Source: Diogma glabrata (lineage: Eukaryota > Arthropoda > Insecta > Diptera > Cylindrotomidae). Taken from it: DNA of 64,000 nt. The DNA lies in assembly GCA_963693315.1 (NCBI GenBank), contig OY856186.1, positions 458,638,860 to 458,702,859 on the forward strand, written 5' to 3'. This document shows, in pieces, positions 58,011 to 64,000 of this stretch (its first letter is position 1; the number at the start of each line of letters is the position of its first letter). The translations under genes were made by a program, and so were the position numbers. The notes below the pieces were generated by a model. The model saw only the letters and a list, made by a program, of their open reading frames with translations, was not told the origin of the DNA and searched no databases.

Positions 58011-60165
58011 GTCGAAGCGGCAGGCATATCCGCTAGAAATAGATAAATTTCGGGATCAGACAGTTTTGTGTACAAATAGAATTGGATGTGTTAGATTAGT
58101 TTAGATAAAAAATTTAAGTAGAAACAGAGTAATCCAAAAAATTATCAAACAAAATTAAATACACTAACCAAAACTACTTTATCAATTTACAATTTCCAAA
58201 CAGTTTTGTTTAATTTGGTTAAAACTACTTTTAATAACATATTATATCCACCAAAGAGCAAATTAACGTTCTCGCTACGTCACACCTACAATTCCACACA
58301 TAATTTATAATCCAAAATTATCAAACAATTTTTACACCTCAAAAAATACAAATATCTATCAAATTTAGGAAAGCTTTTGTAAATGTGTAATCAATATATA
58401 TTTATTGCAACTAATTAACATTTTCCAAATTTTCAAAGAAAATATTTCTTAATTCAAGAGTATTGACTCAACTTCGTTTTTGGTTTTTGTTTAAATTTTT
58501 GCGGAAGAAAATAAAAACTCAAATAAATGAAACAGAAACAAAAGAGAATTTATTCAAAATTTCTTATGGAATTTCTTATTGTAATCGTATTCCGTGAGAG
58601 TGTTATGCATTAGGTTAATTGCATAACGCTTATTGCATTGGAACCTTTTGGGTTGGGAGGCTGAAAATTTCTGAGGTTATAAATGACAAGTTTATCTAAA
58701 AGATAGTATAAGTTTAAACAGAATAAACTCAAAAATTATGAAATCATGGCCGTTTGCGTTTGTTTTCGTTTTAAAAGCCCCTGGGTCTCAACCTCTGAAC
58801 TTGAACAATTTTAGAAAGATTTATGTTCTAGATCACATTCTACCTAAACTCAAATTATGTTTTTGATCAGAACAAGTTGGGTGTCATATGAAAGAAGACT
58901 TAATTTAAAGAACATTTTAATTTAGATAGACAGAATCGTATTCCAGCTTTGAGTGCATGTGTCTCGCGAAGTAGGTGGAACACTCATCAAAGTACACTTG
59001 TTAGAAGGTTTATGAATTCTTCTTTCAAACGGTATATTAACATATTTCACTTTCTGGTGGCTTCTTACCTTTTTAGCCTCTTTAGTATGTTTCTACTTTC
59101 TGGTAACGGTAAAAATCAACAATAGAATATAATCTTTTATTTTAGTGTGGTTAAAGGCCATTCCGAAATGGTATCACTTTAAACCAATCGGTACCAAGAA
59201 ACTGAAATTCATCAAATTTTCCATACTCTGCTCACAGAAAATCAAAAAATTTCAAAAACATTCTTGATCCTATCTTTGAAATCAAATAACGGTTCATCTG
59301 AAGATAAACAAATAAACAAAAATACGGGTCTTTTATGAATCAAATAATGCGATAAAATTAAAAAATCAAAAAATAGTTATTTATGTATCAAGGGAATTAT
59401 AAGGGTGTTAATTACCGAGGGATTTGATAGAATGATTTTTCGTTTTAATTGATCAAGCTAGCTATTTTTCCTTTTTAAATTGTATTGCTGGGGTATTGTT
59501 ATTCGTTACTATGGCTTTATGTAAATAATGTTGTTTATAAATAAACAAAACAAAAATTTATAATGAAAACTAGGTCTATTATGAATCCATAACTCCCTCT
59601 TATAATTCCCTTGGAAATTAAGAATGTCATTATTATTTCGGTAACTAAGGTCTAAACGACTTATAATAAATCAGTAAAACATAAAAATATATATATGCAT
59701 ATACAATTTTTTTTTTTCATTTTGATTTTCCGTCTCCGCTTATCATATATTCCGAGATGACGCACATTGCAAGAGGTAGATTTTTATATGAAATCTACCT
59801 AAAATCAAAATATGGTTTCTACTTTCTAGAAGTGTTTTTCTTTGCTTTTGTATCTAAAATTAGTATTTTTTTATCAACACTACAAAACAGTTAATCTCCA
59901 TAAATAATACTTTAAGGTTTTTCATTGTCAACTCATGTAATTTGTTTAATACTTAAATTTAAAATAATAGAAGAAAAAAAATTCGTTGAAAGAAATTATC
60001 CAATTTCATAATATTTTCTTTAACGGTTTGTTATTTATGAAACAATGCAAGTGAAAATGTTTATAAAACTTTCATTTTCATTGAAAATAAATAAATTTAT
60101 ATAAAAATTTCCCTTGAACCATGAAGATGAGTTAAATGGAAATTTTTCTCTTTCCGTAAATTTTA
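58011..60165. other. AT-rich DNA, no recognised feature
   Basis: About 2.15 kb without a supported gene, RNA or repeat shared within the window. Confidence 0.35.
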
Positions 60166-60365
60166 GAAATTTGGAATTAAATTTTCAATATAGTTCTGGT
60201 GTGATAAATTTCCTTAATTGTTGTAAAGAGTGCACGGTGCTTGCAACAGGAAACAGCCTGGTGCAACTCACCAATGTTCGGAAAACCTACCTTAACACCT
60301 TGAATGAATGGTTGAAAACGATAAAAATTGAAACTTCTATTTTTTTCACCACACGAAATAGATAA
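60166..60365 (+). pseudogene. small non-LTR reverse transcriptase remnant
   Basis: The + strand reads CKECTVLATGNSLVQLTNVR, KTYLNTLNEWLKTIKIE, FFTTRN. This resembles the stretch around the catalytic YADD of non-LTR RTs (YADDCTVLA..., then an LN-WL helix), but the Asp-Asp is lost. It is a lineage different from the RTE copy that follows. Confidence 0.45.
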
Positions 60366-60779
60366 ATACTACACTTAATATCTGCATTGGGGTAGCGAAA
60401 TCCGAAATTCGACGTCCACGCCGTGCTGCCTGGGTTATGCTGATAGAATTAGGTTGGTGCATTGGTCAATGCTTAGTCAATGATGCTACATCACGGCGAA
60501 TTGGCGCCTTAAATTCAATGCTACTCAAGCGTCTGTTCCTCATGTCAGGGGCGGCTTGGAGTGGGCGTCTGTCTTGGATCAAGCGGCTCGCTATATAAAC
60601 GTGTAAAAAGGTTGTTTCTGGTAACCTTAAGATGCAGAACGAACCCATTGACGATAATTTGTTTTGGGCCTAAGGTTAACACCCTAACCCCGGAAAAAAA
60701 ACTTTGTTAAATTTGAAAATCAGAAAGAGAATAGCAGACCCGGACTTCAAAATAGAATTTTACCTGGACGTGGAAAAGG

Positions 60780-62690
60780 ACCAGAATACCGAATCGGAAC
60801 GTAGAACGTGCGCAGCCTGTTCGCTCTTGATGCTCTAATAAGTCTAGAAACAGAGGCTGAGAGGTATAGGATGGATATTATTGCTCTGCAAGAAATTAGA
60901 CAGCCATGAATAATCGAAAAACAAGATTTGGAAAGTCACTGTTTATACTGTAGTGGTCATCCTTCTCGAAGAGAATTTGGTACTGGGTTTCTTGTTGGTG
61001 CACGCATAAAAGAAGCCGTGATGAAATTTGTAACGACGGACTATTTTCAATTTTTGCTTTGAAATAATAGTATTTAAATTTATTAATTTGTTCTCTACTA
61101 ATTTTCTATACTAATTTGTGGTAAACGTAGCTACATTTTTTTTGTACTACTGTTGACGGTTTAAGTTACGTCATTCGTATTAATAAAACATGTTTTATTA
61201 TTGATTGTTTAATTTGAAAAAAAGTAGAATTGATGTTTGTATTAGTGAAAATTGATTAGAAAAAGAGACAGAAAGTTTGAGATGTGTATAAAACGATCAA
61301 AATGTTTGGATCGTTAATTAGTATAATTTTAAACTTGAGTTAGTATATAATTTTTAAATCAATCAGTAAGTTATGTAAATTGAAATAAAATTAACCTCAG
61401 TGATGACTGAGTCGTGATACAGCTTACTTTTGATGATATTAATTGTTAATTGTTTTTAAAATGTTGTTTTAAAACTAAAAAGAAAATAAATTTGCTTTTC
61501 ACTTCAATTGTTGTGTTTTAATTTAATAACATGTCAAAAATTTAATTTAATAACATGTCAAAACCTCAATTGAATGTATTAAAATATGTTTTACTTTGAA
61601 GAAATAAAATTCATTTATTAAGCAAGTGTTATGTTATCAGTTTTGAAAATGAATTTACAACTTGGTACATGAACTTTGATGATGATGAAAAACAAAAATT
61701 AATTGAAGAAGTCCATGATGTTGTTACCGTATGAGATGCTAAACACAAAATTGTCTAATTCTATTTGTAAAAATTAATCGTCAAGTCCGTTTATGAAATT
61801 TTCGTGCAGTGACTTCATTATGTATTGCTTTTTTGTGGAGGAACGGATTAGTTTCTGCTTGATATAATAAAACCTTTAATTAACCATCAATATAAACGAA
61901 GATGTGAAATAAAACATGAAGAAGACAACATTGAAGAAATAAATTAATGTAAGCTTTTAATAGAATTTTAATATATATAATTTTTGATTTGTTTTTGAAT
62001 AAATTATTTTTCATGTTAGCCAATTAATAGTTTTGTTAAATTATTCATTCTGTGATTCATAATATAAGAGATTTCCAAGTGTAATCAGTTTGTTTGTTAT
62101 AAATTCAGTGTACCGGTGTAATATTACAGTATTCATATATTTTTCTGAGCTGTCCGGTGTAAAGTAATATTATAATTTCGTCTAAAAGTTACAATTTCAT
62201 TACAAATTCATCCCGGTCAGGATCTGCTACCTACGTGTACGCGGTACATACAAGAATATTTCTTTTATTGCCGTGCATGGACCGTCGACGAGAAGGATAA
62301 TTTCTACATAGCACTGGAAGAGGTTATGAAACAAACATCTACACGCGACTTCATTTTGGTTCTTGGTGACTTTAATGAATAGGTTGGAAGAGATATCTCT
62401 TATGGAAATGTGGTGGTTCCCAACAGCCTGCATTTGAATTCGAATGATAATGGTGAGAGAATGACTGAGTTTGCATTACCAAATAACTTGAGAATTGCCA
62501 GTACTTTCTTTTTTCATCGATCGATTTATAAGCAGACTTGGGTCTCACCGAATGGAAACACTCGAAATCAAATTGATCACGTGCTAGTAACAGCACGTTT
62601 CTTTTCGAGCGTTCTGGATGTGCGATCCTTTAGAGGTGCGTAAATTGGAAGTGACCACTTTCTTGTATGTGCTACGATAAGGTTCCACTT
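60780..62690 (+). pseudogene. RTE-like endonuclease domain, interrupted
   Basis: AP-like endonuclease that nicks the target. First piece: GPEYRIGT*NVRSLFALDAL, ERYRMDIIALQEIRQP (catalytic Glu; two in-frame stops), GTGFLVGARIKEAVMKFV. After the insertion: RICYLRVRGTYKNISFIAVH, frameshift, FILVLGDFNE (GDFN motif) then a stop, GERMTEFALPNNLRIASTFF, NQIDHVLVTARF and IGSDHFLVCATIR (the SDH motif). All core motifs are recognisable but at least four stops or frameshifts make it inactive. Confidence 0.8.
61046..62214. other. 1.17-kb AT-rich insertion in the endonuclease
   Basis: It separates FVTTD from RICYLRV, which are adjacent in this protein family. It contains a short tandem (AATTTAATAACATGTCAAAA at 61519-61563) and two ACCGGTGTAA/TCCGGTGTAA words near its right end. 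No termini or protein were recognised. Confidence 0.45.
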
Positions 62691-64000
62691 TCCAAATCCA
62701 GGCATTCCAAAATTCAATCAACCGAAACGTTTTAACATCTCATCATTAAAGAATGCTGAAACGGAAGTGAGATATCAAAACCATATTGCCGAAACATTGG
62801 AGAAATCAGAAACCATTAATGGAGACGTCGATAAGTCATGGTATTTGCTCAAAGATGCTGTTTTAAGCGCTGCTGAGGGAATACTTGGACGACCAGAGAG
62901 CCACTCCCAGAAGCCATGGATGGATCAAGCATGTCTTGACGCTATTCAATACAAAAGAGATTGCTATCTGAAGTGTCTACAAGGACGCAATACCAGGTCC
63001 ACGAAGGAGAACTATAAACTGGCAAGACAAGCCGTTACAAAGCTATGTAGACGAACGAAGAGAGAATGGTGGAAGAGACAGTGTGAGGAGATTGAAAGCT
63101 TCAATAAGGAACATCAATCGCGTAACTTCTTTCAACAGGTTAAAACCTTAAAGAAGGGCCCTCAAACTAGATCGACTGCTATTCAAAACGAAGATGGGGA
63201 GCTACAAGTAGACCTTAAAAATATTTTAGATACTTGGGCCGATTTTGAGAATCTTTTCAACCTAAGTGACCAGCAACAAGTCGACGAGTAAAGCTTATTT
63301 GTGCGTCAAAAGTACATGTAGACGAACCAACCAAAGAGGAATTCGAAGCGACGCTGTCAAAATTCAAACGCAATAAAGCGCCTGGTATCGACGATATAAC
63401 ATCTGAATTGATTGTACATGGTGGTGAAACTCTATCTTTAATATTGTTTGAACTTGTTCAAATGATCTAGCGGACTGAAACCATGCCACAGGACCAGAAC
63501 TCAGCTATGCTGATACCAACCCATAAAAAAGGTAATCGCCTACACTGAGCAAATTACAGAGGAATCGCTCTCCTCTGCACAGCATATAAGATCTTTTCCT
63601 ACATTATGCTAGCCAAGATCAACCCTTTTGCTGAACAACTGTTTGGAGAATATCAGTTTGGCTTCCGACGGGGCCGAGGTACCACCGATGCACTTTTCTC
63701 GATAAGAATGAATTTGGAAAAGTTCCGAGAGTTCAACATACCTGTGTACCAACTCTTCATTGATTTCAGACAAGTCTACGACTCTCTCGAACGAGAGAAT
63801 CTATAGTCTATTCTAGTGTCAATGGGAATTCCTGGTAAACTGGTAGCACTATGTAAAATGACAGTACAGAACTCTTAATGCTATGTACGAGTATAGAGAA
63901 CGAAATATCAAAGTTTTTTAAAGTCGACTCCGGTTAGAGACAAGGTGATGCTATCTCTCCTATACTTTTTAATTTAGCCTTGGAATATGAGTGCCGTCAA
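62691..64000 (+). pseudogene. RTE-like reverse transcriptase, partial at the window edge
   Basis: The region between endonuclease and RT is open from 62767 to 63291 (PWMDQACLDAIQYKRDCYLK, RRTKREWWKRQCEEIE, LDTWADFENLFN). The RT then follows with breaks: FKRNKAPGIDDITSELI, MPQDQNSAMLIPTHKKGN-like text, IALLCTAYKIFSYIML, FGEYQFGFRRGRGTTDALFS, YQLFIDFRQVYDSL, and PILFNLALEYECRQ at the edge, just short of the YADD motif. Stops occur at about 63469, 63548 and 63805. Inactive. Confidence 0.8.

Larger units (their letters stand above)
60720..64000 (+). mobile_element. RTE-like non-LTR retrotransposon, + strand, runs off the window
   Basis: Endonuclease pieces at 60780-61045 and 62215-62690, RT from 62690 to the edge. 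It is the same family as 17961-19789 (opposite strand); the two overlap from 62677 here. About 1.17 kb of foreign sequence sits in the endonuclease. The 5' region before 60780 is GC-richer (60370-60720) and may be its leader. Confidence 0.85.

Noticed and set aside
58550..58660. TTATGCATTAGG...GCATAACG pairing as a possible small RNA
   Set aside because: The pairing is short and AT-rich with no box motifs or conserved neighbour; chance pairing is common at this composition.
62227..62596. Minus-strand ORFs opposite the RTE endonuclease
   Set aside because: Antisense shadows; the + strand carries the recognisable GDFN and SDH motifs.

Overview
This window looks like AT-rich, repeat-dominated nuclear DNA from an arthropod, most likely an insect. 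The signs are spliced host exons with GT/AG borders, a mariner, Helitrons with TC...CTAG ends, hAT elements, several non-LTR retrotransposon lineages (an RTE-like and a CR1/Jockey-like group), a Ty3/gypsy remnant, and many palindromic MITE/foldback repeats. The species cannot be named from the sequence. Nothing looks bacterial or viral as a genome.

The only host coding sequence I can support is the 3' end of a GIT (GRK-interacting ArfGAP) gene on the + strand: two exons at 16629-16752 and 16809-17231, carrying the C-terminal paxillin-binding four-helix domain, followed by AATAAA at 17250. If the gene runs in from the left, 1-16628 is at least partly intron. That stretch holds a mariner with an intact ORF (2114-3404), a MITE (3435-3972) and two head-to-head Helitrons (4132-6008 minus, 6383-16316 plus). 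The right Helitron is swollen by nested insertions: a palindromic foldback (about 8358-9605) and a tandem pair of 3.12-kb hAT copies (9915-16151) sharing one 8-bp target duplication. Each hAT copy is itself interrupted by a non-LTR fragment and by a copy of an undescribed 1.5-kb repeat (called family C here).

Downstream of GIT: a truncated RTE-like element (17961-19789 minus); a MITE (20260-20791); a second family C copy split by a CR1/Jockey-like element (24067-27776 minus) that itself carries another non-LTR 3' end (26138-26436); a foldback MITE (28337-28974); a foldback element with alternating ~140-bp satellite units and an apparently identical 960-bp arm duplication (32190-35303); another family C copy (35964-37720); and a hAT-like frame (38365-41225) with a 1-kb palindrome inside.

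The right third contains a Ty3/gypsy 3' half (43922-44050 plus 48561-50202) split by a 4.5-kb insertion with a 15-bp target duplication. That insertion holds over 1.5 kb of TA/TACA microsatellite and a 762-bp palindrome. After it come a probable Helitron 3' end (50321), hAT and cysteine-rich (CXC-like) coding remnants (53711-54560), a TA-target element (55102-56320), short palindromes, and a second RTE-like copy on the + strand (about 60720 to the window edge) interrupted by 1.17 kb.

The genes do not work together as a system. The window is a record of layered transposition around the end of one host gene. I found no convincing new biological system; the most unusual structures are the hAT tandem pair with its empty-site control, the satellite-armed foldback, family C, and the mariner with Glu at the third catalytic position.
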